Position numbers and translations under genes: made by a program. DNA of 64,000 bases from Tetranychus cinnabarinus (taxonomy: Eukaryota; Arthropoda; Arachnida; Trombidiformes; Tetranychidae). The stretch lies in assembly GCA_022266195.1 (NCBI GenBank), contig WHVY01000008.1:930001-994000 (forward strand), read 5' to 3'. Below are positions 1 through 15,400 of this stretch, piece by piece (positions within the stretch are counted from its first letter, which is position 1; every line of letters begins with the position of its first letter). The notes beneath the pieces were generated by a model that saw only the letters and a list, made by a program, of their open reading frames with translations, made no database searches and was not told the origin of the DNA.

Positions 1-3000
1 TTTCATTGAGTAAAAAAGATGACAGAAAATTTGGGCTCGGAATTGATAAGAATTTTTGTTAGCGAAAAAAAAGTAAATTCAAAATTGATGGTTAAACAGT
101 TCATCATGTTGAATTGAGAAAATTGATTTTGAAGGGAAAAAACTTGACATTGATCAACTCATTTCACCATTTACTTTGCAACTCATTTTTCTGGTCATTT
201 TTTTCTCATCTAAATTGTTTCATAAAATGGAAAGCAAAATGACCGAGTCTCTTGTAGTTTCATCAACTTGACCAACTCCCAGTTCAATGTTTGCAACACT
301 TTTTTACTTCTCGTAAGTATTCATTTAAGGTGGAAAAAGATTTGGTGAACAGAAGACATGAAAAGAAACACAATTTTGACCAAAAATTTTGTCTTGTCCA
401 CTCACAATAATCTCTTGTATGACATTTCAATGGACATGTTATATCATGTCATGCAAGTTGATATCAAAAATAAATCCTCTCTCATGTATGTATATTGATA
501 ATCTCAAAATTGTGACCTTTTCTTCATTCTTTCCTTTTCTCCCTCTTTACCTTTCAATCTTTATCATCTTTAACATGTTCATCATTATCATGGTACATCA
601 TGTAATCCTTGTAACTTTCATCTTCATCTTTTCTCTCCTTCTTCTTATTCCAACATTTTTATCCATTTCTGATTCGTTTTTTTTTTCTTCTTCTTCTTTT
701 CATAGACATTCTATATTATCTGTTACATGCACTGATCGTAAAGAAACTGAAAAGGTAATAACAAAGGTCAAACATGAAAAACATGATGATCATGGCCATG
801 AGTTACAAAAGAGTAACCAAGAAAAATTTCTTTGCCTGATTCCTTTCAATGTCACAAAAAGCTGTTGAACACTTTACACTTTTAAACCTTAATCATGAAA
901 CTTGCAACAGAACTTTTCATAAGTTGCATTTTCACAAATTTCATGGGAACCTCAACTGAAAATTTCTTTCATTTAAATTCACTCATTTCGAGTATAAATT
1001 TCACTATTTATTGCAACTTTGTCCACTTTCTCAACCTTTTTATGGTCAGCCAATTGGACTCAATTTTTGTTGCTTATCAATAAAAATATTGTAATAAAGT
1101 CGAGTAAAGTTTGCAATATTTTTTTTGCCCTTCACTTCAAACTGTGACAATGAAACTCAGAAACTGAAATTCGTGTTTTCACTCAATCAATTGAATTGAC
1201 AATTTATGATGTGAAAAGCAAACAGCAAAATTGGTTGAAAGATTGAGAAGAAAAAAAAAAGTTTTCTTTTCTTCGAATCAATAATTTTCTCGAAATTGCA
1301 AGGTTGATGGATAAATTGATTACTTTGTTTCTGAATGTTGATCATCTTTTGAATAATTGTCATTTCCATGTTGAAATCAACTTTTATTTCCATGAATTTT
1401 AACAAGCATTAATGTGTACATTATTTAACCCTTAACTCAATTGTCAGTAAAAGTTAAAGAAAGTGAAAAAAAGTGTCTCAAATGGATCAACTTTTCACTC
1501 TCTTTAGTCAAATGAATCTCAATTACAAGTTTAATGGATAAGTTTACCAGAATCAAGATTTTTGCCTGTGAATAAGTTGAAGATTTAACATGTCACTAGC
1601 ACGATTAGCTGATAATTAGGTTAAAATGGATGACAAAAAGAAATGAAGATAAAAGTGATGTAAACAGGTGAGACATGGAAAAGTCATCTTCATCTTGATC
1701 ATTCTCCGCTTTTCTTTCCAGTTAAATGCATTATAATGTAGACTTAGCTTTTCTCCTCTTTTTTGTTGAAAATGTTGAACAACTTGTTTCATTTGGCGTC
1801 TCAACTTGACGGATTTATTTTCGAGGGATTTTCATTCAACTCAGAGGAAGAACCAAGAAACTCTTTATCGTCATTCACCAAGATTTATCATCTTCTCTCC
1901 ATTCCTTTCCTGTTTACTCTCATCTGAGGTAACAACATTGTCACCTTCAAAGTTGATTCCCAAGAAAGGTTCAAAAATCCATGTCAAACCTTTCCTTACA
2001 CTTCCTTCTGAAAATGAAGATAAAGATGACAATGAAAAAGGTAAAACAAAACATCAACATTGAAACACTGAAGGACAAAACAAAAGATGCAAAAAATGAA
2101 AGTTGATACAAAAAGAGTTCATAAAAAGATATCTTAAGCTAATTTGTATTCAGCAAAATCTGAGTCGTTGGCTCAAGAATCGAAATCAACTTTTCCAATT
2201 TTGACTTTTTCCGCTTCTTTCCATTTACACATTTCTGACCTTATAAGCTTTGTAATTGAGCCTCAGATTACAGAACAATTTTTTACATTAACTTTTCTCT
2301 CTTTGGAATGAGATTAAATTGAAATTGGATGAGAATAAAATTACCTTTTGTTCGCCTTCTTTTTTGCCATTGTAAAGTGAAAAGCAAAATGAATGTTGAC
2401 TTTTTAAATTAACCTTTTTACTTCTTTTATTAGCTTTTATCAAAAGCATTGAATACACATTGCCTTAGGTAATGAAGGATAGATGATGATGATAATGATG
2501 ATAACAGATAGTAACTGTTATCCATTGAACAGCATTGATTTAGTTGTCTTCATCTTCTTTTATGTACACAAGATGAGGCAAAATACATAAAAGCATATAA
2601 AAAACCATTAAGATCAATTGAGAGTAAACTTGAAAAGGGAAAATAAAAGAAGAAGAAGAAGAGAAAAGGAAGAGCAAAAAATTGACTCAAACCGATTAAC
2701 TTGTTCGGTCCAACGAAACATGAACAGACTCGTCGTCAAAAACAGACACTTTTCATCACCATCAGAGAATCATGTTGATGATGATGAACAGCAAGACGTG
2801 AAATGACGAGGGAAGAAGCAAGAAAGAAAAGAGAAAAATGTTTTTTTCTTCTCTTCTTCTAAGCATCATTTTCAGTTGTGTCATGATAATGATGTTGGTT
2901 GCCATGAAAAAGAAAGGTAAGAAAAGATAAGAAAAGATGTTGACCTTAAGTTACACAAAAGATGCTGTTGATTGATTATAAACTATTTATACAGAATAAA

Positions 3001-6000
3001 TTGATCATTAACTTTTGTTCACATATCATGAATAGGTTAACATATAGATATTCATTTGTCAGGTGAATGTTGAACAATTGTTATCATTTGTTGAAACTCT
3101 TCATGAGAAATGGAGAAAATCTCAATTAACCATCGATAATTGATTACATTCCAAAATCTGGTTTTCGCCGAGTTTCATTCAATTTCCATGAGAAATTTAG
3201 AAATTGGGAAAATTTCAATTTCGAAAGTTGTGACTCATTGAAACACTCATCAAATTGTTCAACAATTACATTCGATTTACATCTTCGAATTTTTGTCAAC
3301 TTTTTTTATTCGATTTTCCTCTGAAACTTTCCTGAATTTCCAGAGTTGCAAAGGTTTGTCATTAGGAAAATTAATTTGTACTTTGACTGTTTGACAGGAA
3401 AACTTTTCATGTAAAGTTGGTAATGAGTTAAGACGAAGTAAAAAATGGTTGAAAGATGTTCATGATGAGATTGAATGTCACCAGAAAAACTTTGATGAAC
3501 CTGAAAGTGAACAAGATTTATTTATTTCTCTAGCAGAATATTTTTGATTCTCATTATTTGATAATAAGTATAAAAATAATGGTGATGCTGATGGTGGGAG
3601 GTTAAGCTTGATGATTGAAACTTGTAAAATGATTGTTTTATTGAAAAGAGGAATCGAAGAAGCGGCAACAAGATGAACGAGAAAAGGTTTAAACTAGAGA
3701 AGAAATTATTTCCGGTAAACAAAAAAGTTTCCACTGAAAATTGGAAAGGAAAAGAAGAGCCAAGAGGAAAAAGATGATCATTTTATGGTGTATCATAATT
3801 GAAAGATGGTTGACTTGCTGGTTCATTGATAGGCAAAACATTTCATGCTGTGTTACAGGGTAAACCTCCTTTTTCATGTTTTAACCTGTGATTAAGATGG
3901 GACAAGAAGATGATGATCCAAGGGAAAAGGTCGAAACAGGGAAACAGTTGAACAAAAAAAAGACTTGGAATGGTGATGATGTATGCAAAGCAAGAATGAA
4001 AATTGATTCTCATGTAAATTGTCAACCGAGAGCCAGGCTTATGGCTGTTGGTAAACCGCAACATTAAACATCATCAGTAGCATCATCAGTCGCATCCTCA
4101 GTCTCATCTTTAATATCATCAGCAATCATCATCTCTTGTGCATTTGGTTTACTCCCTTTGGTCAAGTTAATCCATTTTGTATTGATGTAAAATGACAATG
4201 AGTAAAGGATGCAAGCACAAGATCAAGAAAAGGTAAAAATAAAGTCTATCTGTTTATATGATAAAATCAAATGGATTTGACTTTTGCCTTTTCACATTAT
4301 TCATCCATTTGATTACTGTTTATCTTCATGTTTTACTCATCACCAATCATTATCTTTCAGTTTCCTCCTTTACTCATCATCATCTGTAGAGATGAAGAGA
4401 GAGAGAAAAAATAGTAAAAGTAAAAAAGAAATTTTTCTTTTTCAAAAGAAGACTCAAAATGATGTGACTTTTGCAGTTACACTTGGGCTTCAAGAGCGAG
4501 ATCAATGTTAATCTTTGCTTGGTTAGTGTGATGATGATGGCTAATCTGTCATCATGTGATGAGGATGACAATATTTATTGTACAATATTTTACAGTAAAG
4601 AAGGGAAGGAAAAAAAGGCCAACAGAGAATTGCTCTAAATTAGCTGGCGACAGTTGAGAGAGAAGCTTTGAAAGCAGCAAAAAAATAGGAGGCAAAACGG
4701 GCTCAACACGCGCTCAAATCAAACCAAGGTATTGGGATGAAAAAAGTGTGATGTAAACACGTGTGGAAGGCAATTTTGAAAAATTGTTAACAGCTCTGTG
4801 AGTTACAAGAGAAGCAGAAGTTTTTAATTAAATGTTGAATGGCACTCGCTTGCCTTTTCCCTGTCATCATTATTCAGATAACATTCACAGTGAAAATGAT
4901 AAAAATAACAATAATAAACACTTTGCAAAGGTTTGGCTTGGGTTTTGTTAATTATAATGATAACTGAATTGGAATCAATGAAAATGATTGGCTGATTAAG
5001 GGCTCAGGATCAATATCAATGGTGTGAAGTGATGAACGCAAAAGAGGCTCAAAATTGTTATCACATTGGGATCGATTCAATAGACGGATTATTATCATTA
5101 TTATTTAGTTGAGTTAAAAAGGCCAAAAGGCCATAAAAGCGTGTCTAGCGTAAAATATATTTATATAAGATATTTACCATTCTAAGAGCCTCAAGCCGCG
5201 TGCCTTAAGCTGTCTTAACGTATCATCATTATTATCATCCAAATCATGGAGAAGAAAGTTTCATAAGACAAAAATATTCTTCTTCTCTGATACTTTATGA
5301 GGTTCAATGGGCGTTCAGAGTGGGTTGTGTAAATACGACTAAGTACGTCTTAAAATGATTAAGGGTTTTGATGGTAGTGATGATAAGGGGTGAAGATGAT
5401 ACAGTTAAGGTATGAAGATTATTTATGAGGGAAAAGCTTTTGTGGTCAAAATAATAACTTTTGTTGTGTCAATGTTGGAATGATCAGAGTAAATGTTTTT
5501 TTTCTTTTTTTGGATTTTCTTCTCTTCTCTTGTGGTTGATGATAATGATGATGAGGGAGGAGAGAAAGAGGGTCAAATGATGTTTTTGATGATGGTTATG
5601 ATGATAAGCGATCAAGATTTGAAGAGAGAGAGAGAAGAAAAGGAAATGAGTTTAATGAAGAGATGGAGATGAAACTTTATGCATTGTAATTATCTGTTTC
5701 CACCCGGATATAACTCTGATTGGATTGTTATTATCATTTGCCTTTCATTCAATAAATTGCATTATTACAGATTACAAGTATTGAATTACAATATTTCATC
5801 ATTTGTAACATTACAATTGAAAGGTTAACAATGAAACAATGTTACTGTGAAGTTGTAGTTCCTCTCTCGGATCAACATTTTACACTTTTCCCAATTTACA
5901 TGGTTTCAAGATTAATCAGAAATTGCAATTAAAGGAATGGCCAAGGATGAACAAAAAGTGATGAGAAAAAAAAGTTGAGTTTTCACCTTTTTTTCTCATA

Positions 6001-8570
6001 TAAATGTCCAGTTTGTGTCCATGAGAAGGCAATGGTTGATATTATCTGATATCTTGTTGTTGTCATTGTTGACGATTATTAGACAAGGTTAAGGTAATGA
6101 TGATGATGGAAAGAGGACAAAGTGAGGAAAAGGTAAAAAAAAGAAGGACAGAAGATGATTGAGGGAAGAAGAGATTGAAACAAGTTAAACAATATTCATC
6201 CAAGCGTAATCATTTTTGACATCGTTGAACCTGTCTTTATCATTTGTTGTCGACCTTTGCTAACTAAATGTCAAGGGATGAAGAAGATGAGAAAAGAAGA
6301 AGAAAAAAGAGAGAGAGAAATGATGAAAGTGTGTGTTTACTGTGTGAGTGTGTCTATGCTTATTGATATCAATAATGGCCACAATCAGTTATAAGGGGAG
6401 GAAGTGGGTTTGGTTTGGTGGAAATGGGAAAAAGAGGGAAAGATAAATATCAGTGAAAAAATGATGGAAAAGATGAGAGAAGAGAGAAAAGTAAGAGATG
6501 AAGAGAAGCGGAAAAAATGCTTAAACCAAGTGTTTGCTGCCTTTTACCCTCAATTTGACCAATTCTTGAACGATTGACGCATCTCTCAACCATCAACATC
6601 ATCATTTTTGATCCCTTTTCTTCTTCTTCTTCTTCCCTTTGCTGCTCTCGTCCAGAGATGATGATGAAAATGATTGAAGAAGACAAACAGTTATCACCAT
6701 TATTGGCTTCTGTTGTTGCTGTTCATCTCGAGTTTCTGTTTTTTTTCCTCTTCTTCTGTTTGCCCTTTCAATGATCAGTCAAAACAGATTCAATGGTTGG
6801 TCACCTTTGAACAGAAGATGAAATGATGATGAAAATGAACAAAAAGATGACAACAGAAAGTCAACATTTTTCCTCTTCTTTTTGTTCACTTTTTTTCTGA
6901 TAAATCTTTTCACTTTTACCTTCAATCATTGGACAATCATCAAATGTTTATCATTATTTAAATTTAATTTTCAAATAGATTTACCTTTTACTGACTATGT
7001 TTTACAAGAGCTTTTGATCAACATTTGTTCAGGATTGTTAGTAAAATTAGATTAATGATTCATGATTACGTTGCTTCAATAATAATTGAATAATAATCAA
7101 GAGAAACGTTGGAAGAATCTTGAATTAGTTGTTGTCTCTTTGGCCTGTTTTTGGCAGTCGGTTGGTTCAAGCGAGACAGACCAACACAGGTAGAGACTTT
7201 CATCATTTTTTTTACATGAAAGTTACAAGAAAATGCAAAGTTTATTTTTACAATTTTTATTTTTACCATTTTTTTGGGTAAAAAAATGAAAAATGGTTTA
7301 ACCATTTGTTTTCAGATGTTTGTGTGTGTAGCATCGGGTTGGACAACATCATCTGAATATTGAATGAACAGTTTATCAATAAAACAAGACAAGTTAATTG
7401 TTAATCAAGTGAACCCAACCAAATGACTGTTTAACATTCGTGGTAACAAGGTTAATAATTAATTAACTTTGTTTGCGATCAACAAAATTGGTTAATGTTT
7501 GGTTGAACAAGCTGAACCTGGCTTCTGGTGCTTTTGTTTTACCAATATTATTATTTTAAAAGATGAGAGAACAACAGAAAAAAACAGATTTATCAGATGT
7601 AAAATGTAATTACATGGGTTCATTAAGATACAGATTTTGTTCTGATAAACACTTTAGACACTAGACTCAGTCTAAAGATCATTTCATGAAACTGATAAAG
7701 AAGAGATGAAATGGTTCAAACAATGAGCAAAGTTGTGATGAACATTTTGCTTCTTCTCAGTTTTCAGCTTTTCTGACTTTCGCTCAACACTAAATCAAAG
7801 TTAATGAATAATGGTTTAACTGTTTATTTGGTTATTTTGCATTTATATTTATGCAAAATATTTGTGTTAATTTGTTGAACAAGATAAAAGTAAAGTGAAC
7901 AAAATGTTGCCATAAAAGGTAAGTATTCATTAAGCTTTTTATTTATGTTCAACATTAAATTTTGAATTTTAATTTCGAATTAAATTGAGATGAATTTAAA
8001 TGTTAAAGGTTAAAAGGCAAACAATGAAGAGTCTTGAGTTGGAAACATTTGAAACTGAAAAATCGATTGAAAAATGAAAGTTTCCAAAAAGTTTTCAAGA
8101 AAATTATCAATCGAAAAGACTTGAAACCAGAAAAGCAAAAAGTATTCATTTTTACATGTAAAGAGTTTATCGATTAAAGCATGATTGGGTTTGTCTCAAG
8201 CCAACTTGATCACACAATTGATGGAAAAAGGTTTCAACTGAAGCAAGCTTTGAATCATTTTTTGCTCTTCATTAATTAACATGCAACCCAACATGGCGAA
8301 ATATCAGAGAAGTTTGTTCAAAGAAACTAAACATTGTTTAATCGAAACATTTGGAACAAAAAAAGAGAGTAAAACCAAGATTCAATTGATTCCTAATGTA
8401 ATTAATAAAATGGCAAAAAAATGGGATTCACTTTTTTGTTGTTGGCCAATGAAAAAAAAGGTGACACAACAACAAAAAAAGGTTTTCTGCTGGTTTCACT
8501 TTCTTCTGGTTCAACAATGGTTGAGTTTGCTCAGTTTTCACCGTGAAAAGGAAGGTTAAATGGTAAAGAC
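1..8570. other. Gene-free AT-rich region
   Basis: No open reading frame here looks like a conserved protein. The longest ones are hydrophobic or Ser/Phe/Leu-rich translations of pyrimidine tracts (for example around 389-868) and lack recognisable domains. The sequence is AT-rich and studded with short GAT/ATC, GAA/CTT and poly-A/poly-T runs. It may belong to the long flank of the Iroquois gene at 25.7 kb, but no regulatory motif was resolved. Confidence 0.6.

Positions 8571-8647
<77 letters not shown>
8571..8647. repeat. (GAT)n trinucleotide microsatellite
   Basis: About 25 uninterrupted GAT units. Translations through it give poly-His on one minus frame and poly-Ile on another, so reading frames that cross it are artefacts of the repeat. 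Confidence 0.97.
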
Positions 8648-8650
<3 letters not shown>

Positions 8651-11600
8651 TGAATGCAAAAAGCGTTATAGAGAGGGAAAAGTTGAAATCTTTTGCCACT
8701 TGCAAGACAAGTTGACGATATAAATATACATGTATATGTATATACAATGTTATACAGAACTTGTATGTACACCAAGAATTTGATGCTTTCTAAGTAGCAT
8801 ATAATATATTAATAATAATACATTAATAAATACAGATAACTTTTCCTTCGTTTTCCTTCTTTATCATTCTCTCCATCCATCTCATCATGTTATAGGTTGA
8901 ATAACAGAGTGAGGAACAGAATCAGGGAGGAGAATGAAAAAAAAACAGATGATTCAATATGAAGAGTGCAAGACAAAAGCATAATGATTCTTGAATAATA
9001 ATTGTCTCACCATAAAGATCAATTTTCCCCTCAAGATGGCAGCAATTAATGAAATTGACTCGTCACCATGAACAGGTTAAAGTTCAACAAAAAAGTTATC
9101 GATTCAACTTTTTTTCTTCTTCTTCTTCGCCACCTTTAGCTCAACTTTTGGCACAAGTTTCAAATGCTTATCAAAACTGTTCACAACTTGCGACTTATAA
9201 TACTGAGTCAAGCTGTTTCACTCATCATCCTCTTTTTTTATCCCTTTTCATCTTTTCCTCATCTTTCATCATCTTTCATTCTTGTGCATCAAATTAAAAA
9301 GTCAAAGGCAACCATTATGCTAACTCAAACAATCAAGCTAATTAATCTCATCACAATAGCGTTCGTCTTCCTTTTCATTTCTCTCTCTCTTCATCTGAAA
9401 ATAGGTAAGAAGATTAATCTTGAAACATTATCATGAAGAGAAGGACAAAAAAGGAAAAGGTTGTAGACACGGTTGACATTTTGTTCACTCCCAGTTTTAC
9501 ACCGCCAAACATCAACAACAACAAATGATATTAACAAGCTTTATTCACATTATTATTAGTTTACAATCTAAACAAGAATAATAATGTTCAGTAATAATGA
9601 AAAGGCGAATAATAAAAAATAATGAAAATGATAATAATGACAATAACAGCTCAAGCAAGTTCAATTAAAAAAGGTAAACTGAAAAAAGTCAGGAGAAGGT
9701 AAAAGGAAGTGAAAGAATGTTTTTTTTCTTCTTCTTCAATCTTTTCTTTTAACCATTCATATTGTAATTATGAAATGCATAAAAATAATGAACAATAACA
9801 TCATTTGAAAAGGACAACAAAGTTGACAAAACAATAATCAAATGTAAATAATCAGTTTGAATGTGAAAAGGCAACTTTACATGGCTTTTGTTTAAAAAGA
9901 AAGATTACCTTTTGTTTCCTGTTTTTTACCTTTACATACCTAATCTGAAATGATAATCTTTGGGATAATTTTATGTTTATCATTATTCCAGTCGACGGTA
10001 ATCATGATAACAAATGATATTTATCAAAAGAGATAAAAGGTCAACTCTGGTAAAAATGTTCAATTGGCTTTCCATGTGAAAATAGCATGTGAACAACAAT
10101 GAATATTTCATTTTTACGTTTTTTTCTTTTTCCATTTTTTCCGATTCTTTTACTCCAATACTTGACTTGCAATCACAAGCTAATAATTTGTGATATAATA
10201 ATGTTGATCTTTCCCGGGAAAACCAAAGAAACTTCAATATTTGACTTCGAGTTCGATATGTACAAAGATCTGTTTTCAACACGCAGTGTAAACATGTTAT
10301 CAGAAGTTGAGTTTGCAAACATTTTTGTATCATTTGATCAGTTTGATCAATTTAGATCATTTAGATTGAGATAACTTTAAATCGGTAAAATGTGCTTTTG
10401 CCTTTGAATCTTATTTTGTCATAATCTCTTCATTTATGGTTTAATCTTTTGAAACTTTATCGTTGATAAATTTATCTAAACCTGCTCAAATGATACAAAA
10501 TGTTGGAAAAGTTATCTTCTGTTGCTGTATTTAATCAACAAAAGCATTCAGTTTATCACAAGAATCTTTACTCGTTCATCTTGATAAACTTTTTTTGCTG
10601 ATTTCCTCTCATCAATTGGCACTCATTGACATTTAACCCGAATTTTTTCTCCACTTTTTTTTTACTTGTTCGCCTTTTCATCGTCAATCATTTCAATTTT
10701 GCGCATTTCAAACCGTTTCAAATGTCTTTTTTAAGCTTTGATTTGCTCTTGAATTGATTACTTTTATTACTCCTCAAAAGGTAAGATCGATCAACATTTT
10801 CTGTTTGATCAACATAAACATTAATAGTCATTGCATTATCAACGCTCTTCAATTACAGCGCCAAAAGGTTTACATTATAAATCTAATATTGTCATGAGAA
10901 TCGATAACAACTCAATGATAATATAACCAAAAAATGAAAACTTATTCAAAGAAAAATTTTAATTCGATTTCGACAATTTTCTAAACTCGAATTCATTTAA
11001 TTGCTTCATAAATAAACTCTTCAAAATCGTTGCTTTTTTCATCTTGAAAGATCGATGAAGAAGTCAAAATTAAGAAACTTTGTCAGAATCTTGAATTCTG
11101 CTTCAAGTTTCACCTTGTAAACGCACAAAGCTCATGATGTTTGACCATCAACATTTGCAACAATCGTAACAATTAGTAATTTTTGTTTTTACTGTTAATT
11201 TTGTTTAACCTTGATTGTTGAAGTTGAACATGAATGATTTTACGTAAACAGTTGATGAAGCATATAAAGTTTAATTGAAAATCTGGGAACAAAAGTACAA
11301 TAGAATTGATGATAATGATGGCGATAATGATGATGATGATGACCCATTTATTCAATTAATTGGAAAGGAGAACAAATTTTATTACATTAATTATAGTAAA
11401 TTGTAGCCATTCAATTTTGATCCTCTTTCCACCCTTTCCACACTTCTATTCATTTACATTGCTTTAATTAAACTGTTTGCCGTTGTTCATCTTTTTTTCA
11501 ATGATCAAGAGAAAGGTTTCTGGCAAATAATTGCAACAAACAACAACACCAACCACCACCAAGAACAGGAGGAAACAAGGGGCGGAAATCACCTTTGAAG

Positions 11601-12142
11601 GTAATAACAATAAAAATATATTAGCATCAATAAAGTTATCTTTGCAATTGGGAACAATGATATCGCCATAAATTGGAAAAGAAACAAAAAGCAAAGTCTT
11701 AAACAGTTTACAGCTAATTTCTTGACCATAAGACTCTTGACCAACAGCACATGTCTGCGTTTTTCCTCTTCTCTTTATCTCTTTTTACTCTTCCATTCTG
11801 AGGGTTCGTCTGGACAAATGGCAAAGGCAAGGGAACATAAAAATGTCGCATAACAAGAGACAGCATGAGATGGCCACTAAAGGCTCAACTGTGTGCATTA
11901 AAAATTAAAAGATGAACCTTTCGGGTCAACACTTAAAATGCAATTAAATTGAATGTAAATGGCAATGTCAAATGTCAAAACAATAAGACGTTAAACATTG
12001 TTCAGAACAGTAAATAAGATTTATTTTTTTCTTCATCTTTCAGTTGTTTCTACTTAAATCAACAGCAATCAAGGCAAGAGGAAGAGGAAGACGAAGTAAA
12101 AAAAAGTCTCTCTGTTCGGTGGGTCGTAATGGGTCGAGATAT
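8648..12142. other. Gene-free AT-rich region
   Basis: Only short, low-complexity reading frames on both strands, often overlapping each other (for example 9983-10374). No splice-linked coding blocks or RNA genes recognised. Confidence 0.55.
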
Positions 12143-12486
12143 GAAAGGACAAAACAGCAAAAGCAAATGAGTAAAAAGACAAAATAGTGATTCGGCTTTT
12201 GAAAATTGATAGGAATCTATTGGAGGGTTTCAATACCGAAATCGCATAAACAGAGCGGTGAGTTTTGGTGCAAAAAGGGCGCTCATTGGACAAATTTAAA
12301 CTTCGATTGGGTTTTCGCAGTTTCGGGTAAATGCAGCGAAACAAGAGTCGAATCATCAGTTTGATTGGTAAAATGAGTTTTAACTCTTCGATAAATTGTG
12401 TGACAAGTGTCCATGTAATTGGTATTAACTTTTTCCTACTTACATTGCTAGTCTTTTGCTCAGTCGCTTTTGCTGTTTTGTCCATT
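12143..12486. repeat. Foldback-like inverted repeat (candidate MITE)
   Basis: The left arm 12143-12180 (core GGACAAAACAGCAAAAGC) is matched in inverse orientation by 12451-12486 (core GCTTTTGCTGTTTTGTCC) with a few mismatches. About 270 bp separate the arms. A further partial copy of the core (CTTTTGCTGTTTTC) follows at about 12497-12510. The open reading frames on both strands across this block (12069-12512 minus and 12331-12549 plus) are mirror products of the inverted repeat and I do not call them genes. Element class is unknown. Confidence 0.5.
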
Positions 12487-15400
12487 GCTATTTTGACTTT
12501 TGCTGTTTTCAACCCAAACTCTCATTTTAACGCAAATCTAAAGTCTTAAGCTTTTAAATTGTGTTAGTGAAGTGTACGCTAAACCTGAAATACTTGGTCC
12601 AAAGCTTTTAATATTAATAGTTGCCATACATCTTCGATCTCAGTACGATATCGATAAGTTTATCGCTTGTGGTTCCACGAAGGTAAAGGCCAAAACAGAG
12701 AAGGTCTAAACAGAGAAAAGTGAAATAGCGAAGCGTGAAATAAAGAAGCTAAATAATTAAACTGAAGTTTTTTCTGAAAATCAAACACATTGCTTTGATT
12801 GCCATAAACTCAATTGGCTCAATTATTTCATTTGGTTGCATTTTTTTGATATTTTATATCAATCAATTTTTTCCTCAGTCATAGCATCATGGTTGAATCC
12901 AGGAAAAGTGAAAATTTTTGCTCTTTTAGTAACAATAAGCAAATCGATATTTTTCGTTGTTTTTCTCGGTTTCCAACCGCAAACCTCTTCGATTCCTAAA
13001 CCTAACATATCAAGTTGATCCATTTTGTCCGAAAAAGTCAAAACTCTTTTTGTTGATCGACTACTTTTTGCCAGATTTATCGTTAATCGAAACTTTATAT
13101 TTGCTTTTTTTTCTTGTTTACCTTTTCAATTAATAATTACCGTTTGCCAATAGCGTGCCAATCATCATTTATGCCAGTTGATTTGTTGATCTGGTTGGTT
13201 AATTCATTTTCATTCATCATTATTATTGTTCACTCCAAATGTTGATTGCTATTAAAATGATATTAAAAATAACATTAATGAATAATAAAACCAATAATAG
13301 TAACATTATTACCATGAATAAAGTTGTCTTTTTTTCTCTCTCTCTCTTCTTTTGTTTATTCAAATCTGAAAATTCAGAACAAAAGGTCAACATCATTAGA
13401 ATCAAATTAATCAGATTAACCTTTTGCTTCTATTTTTCTTTCTTTGATTGTTTCAATTGTTTCATAAAATAATCAATAATTTCAATCAATGATGAAAAGA
13501 GTTGTTGAATTGATTTACAGTCAATTTTTGAAATGAAATTCATTTTTTCTGCTGCTTTTTATTCCATTCTTTGAATTTTGTATTTGTCTTCTTTAGGCAC
13601 CATTCAGAGAGTCTATTTTGTATTCACTTTTTGTTCACTTATGAAATGAAGGCAAAAAAAAACATTCACTTGTAATCAAATTTAATAAATTTTGAGTTGA
13701 ATCAAAGGTGGAAACGATGAAAGTATATTTTATTATTATCAAGAATTGGGAATTGATGTGTTGAATGAACAAGAAATATGTTTAAATCATGAAAGGAAAT
13801 AAAAGAAATGAAATAAGTAAAGGAGTTAATTCAATATGAATCAATTTAAATCTTTTCACTTCTTTTTGTATCAAAACATTCATGATTCATGATACAGGAT
13901 TCTCAAGTGAAAAGGCAAACAGTTTTTTTACCATTCAACTGGACAGTCAGTGAGTTTGAGCAGAAAATGTTTCAATTATGATTTACAGTTGTTGCTGCTT
14001 TTGTTTTCAAATTATTGGTCAATCCATTTGCCCAATCAAATTGAGTGCAATCCATTTTCAACAAAACCCAAGTTTAATGATGACTTTATTTCATTTCAAC
14101 TTTTCAATTGATTATCAATCTTCTAAGAAACATTAAACTGTTAAGATTCAAATTCAATTTCATCATGATGATTGGAGAGTAAAGGAATAACTGGAAATGA
14201 AAGATTTATCAAATCGAACCAGCAAAATCCAAGAGTGTTGAATCGATTTCAACTTCGATGGTTAATTGTAACAAAGTTATATTCATCTCAAGTTAAATAT
14301 TTTATCGGAAAGTATGAGTTGCGAGAATAAGTTCCCGGCCTTTTTTCGAAGAGGCTTTCAGTTCCATCGGTTCTTTTTCCAGTGGACTTTGAGCGATTCA
14401 AATAGACCGTGTTGTCAACTAATTTTATGGAAATTCAAAAATTAAGTGTCTTAATTGAGAAAGAGAAATGGTCCAAATTATTCTCCTCTTTCTTTATTCT
14501 GTCTATTTTCCTGTCTTGACAAATACATTTCGTATTCTTAACAATGTTCAGAAGGGCAAAGCAAACTCTTTGTTTTAACTAAAGGATTGTTAGCCAGGCA
14601 TTTAATTATTAACAGGCCAATATGTATAACAATGGAAAGAGTAAATAATTTATCGGAAAACTTTAAGTTCAAGTGATGAGTTGTTGATGGCTTAAGTTTA
14701 TCCTAATGAACGTTGAATCATTGGGTTTTTAATGTCTAACCACAGTATCGACAAGGTAATTCAACTTGATGACGAAGCAAGTGTTTTGTAGCACAACTTG
14801 GAGATGATTCAATCGACTGTTATTTAGTCTTATCACTGTCTTAATCATTGTCTGGTTAAACTGTGCTTAACAGTGTTAGTTAACTTCAAGTTAAACATGA
14901 ATCATTTGATTAAATACTGGTTAGCTTGGTAATAGTGGTTTAACACAATTATTCAACTGATAAGGCTGATAAGGTTCAAGTTGATCATGATGACTAGAAG
15001 GTGACCCTTGGTTTACTTGTAAGGCCAGAGACTCAAAGTTGAAGCGACTTTGACTTTGAACTTCCACATCAAGTTTTTTACCTAAAGTTGATTTGATTGC
15101 AATAAAAAAGTTGCTAAACTTTTTCCCTTCTTCTATTGCCTGACCAAAACTGACCATAAAGTGAAAATCAGATCATCAAGATTAACTCATCATAATTAAG
15201 TGGATCAATCTTGTTAACACTATTAATTCCTATCAAAATTGATTGGAGATTTACAAAATGAAATAAAACACGAATTGCAAGAGAAATGGTAAAGTAAACT
15301 AAAAAAAAGTTGAAAAAATTTAGTACAATTTAAAAGGTAAAGAGCAAAGCAGAAGAAGAAGAAGAAAAAAAAGGTTAACATGTCAAATATCAGATCCAGT

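Noticed and set aside
389..868. 159-codon plus-strand open frame
   Set aside because: Composition follows a TC-rich tract, strongly hydrophobic/Ser-rich with no domain, splice partners or conserved motif; probably chance.
8428..8775. Minus-strand frames with long poly-His or poly-Ile
   Set aside because: They are translations of the GAT microsatellite.
12069..12549. Overlapping open frames on both strands (147 and 72 codons)
   Set aside because: They mirror each other across an inverted repeat and match no protein family I know.
14921..15157. 78-codon minus-strand frame of balanced composition
   Set aside because: No recognisable motif, no exon partner, and length is compatible with chance.
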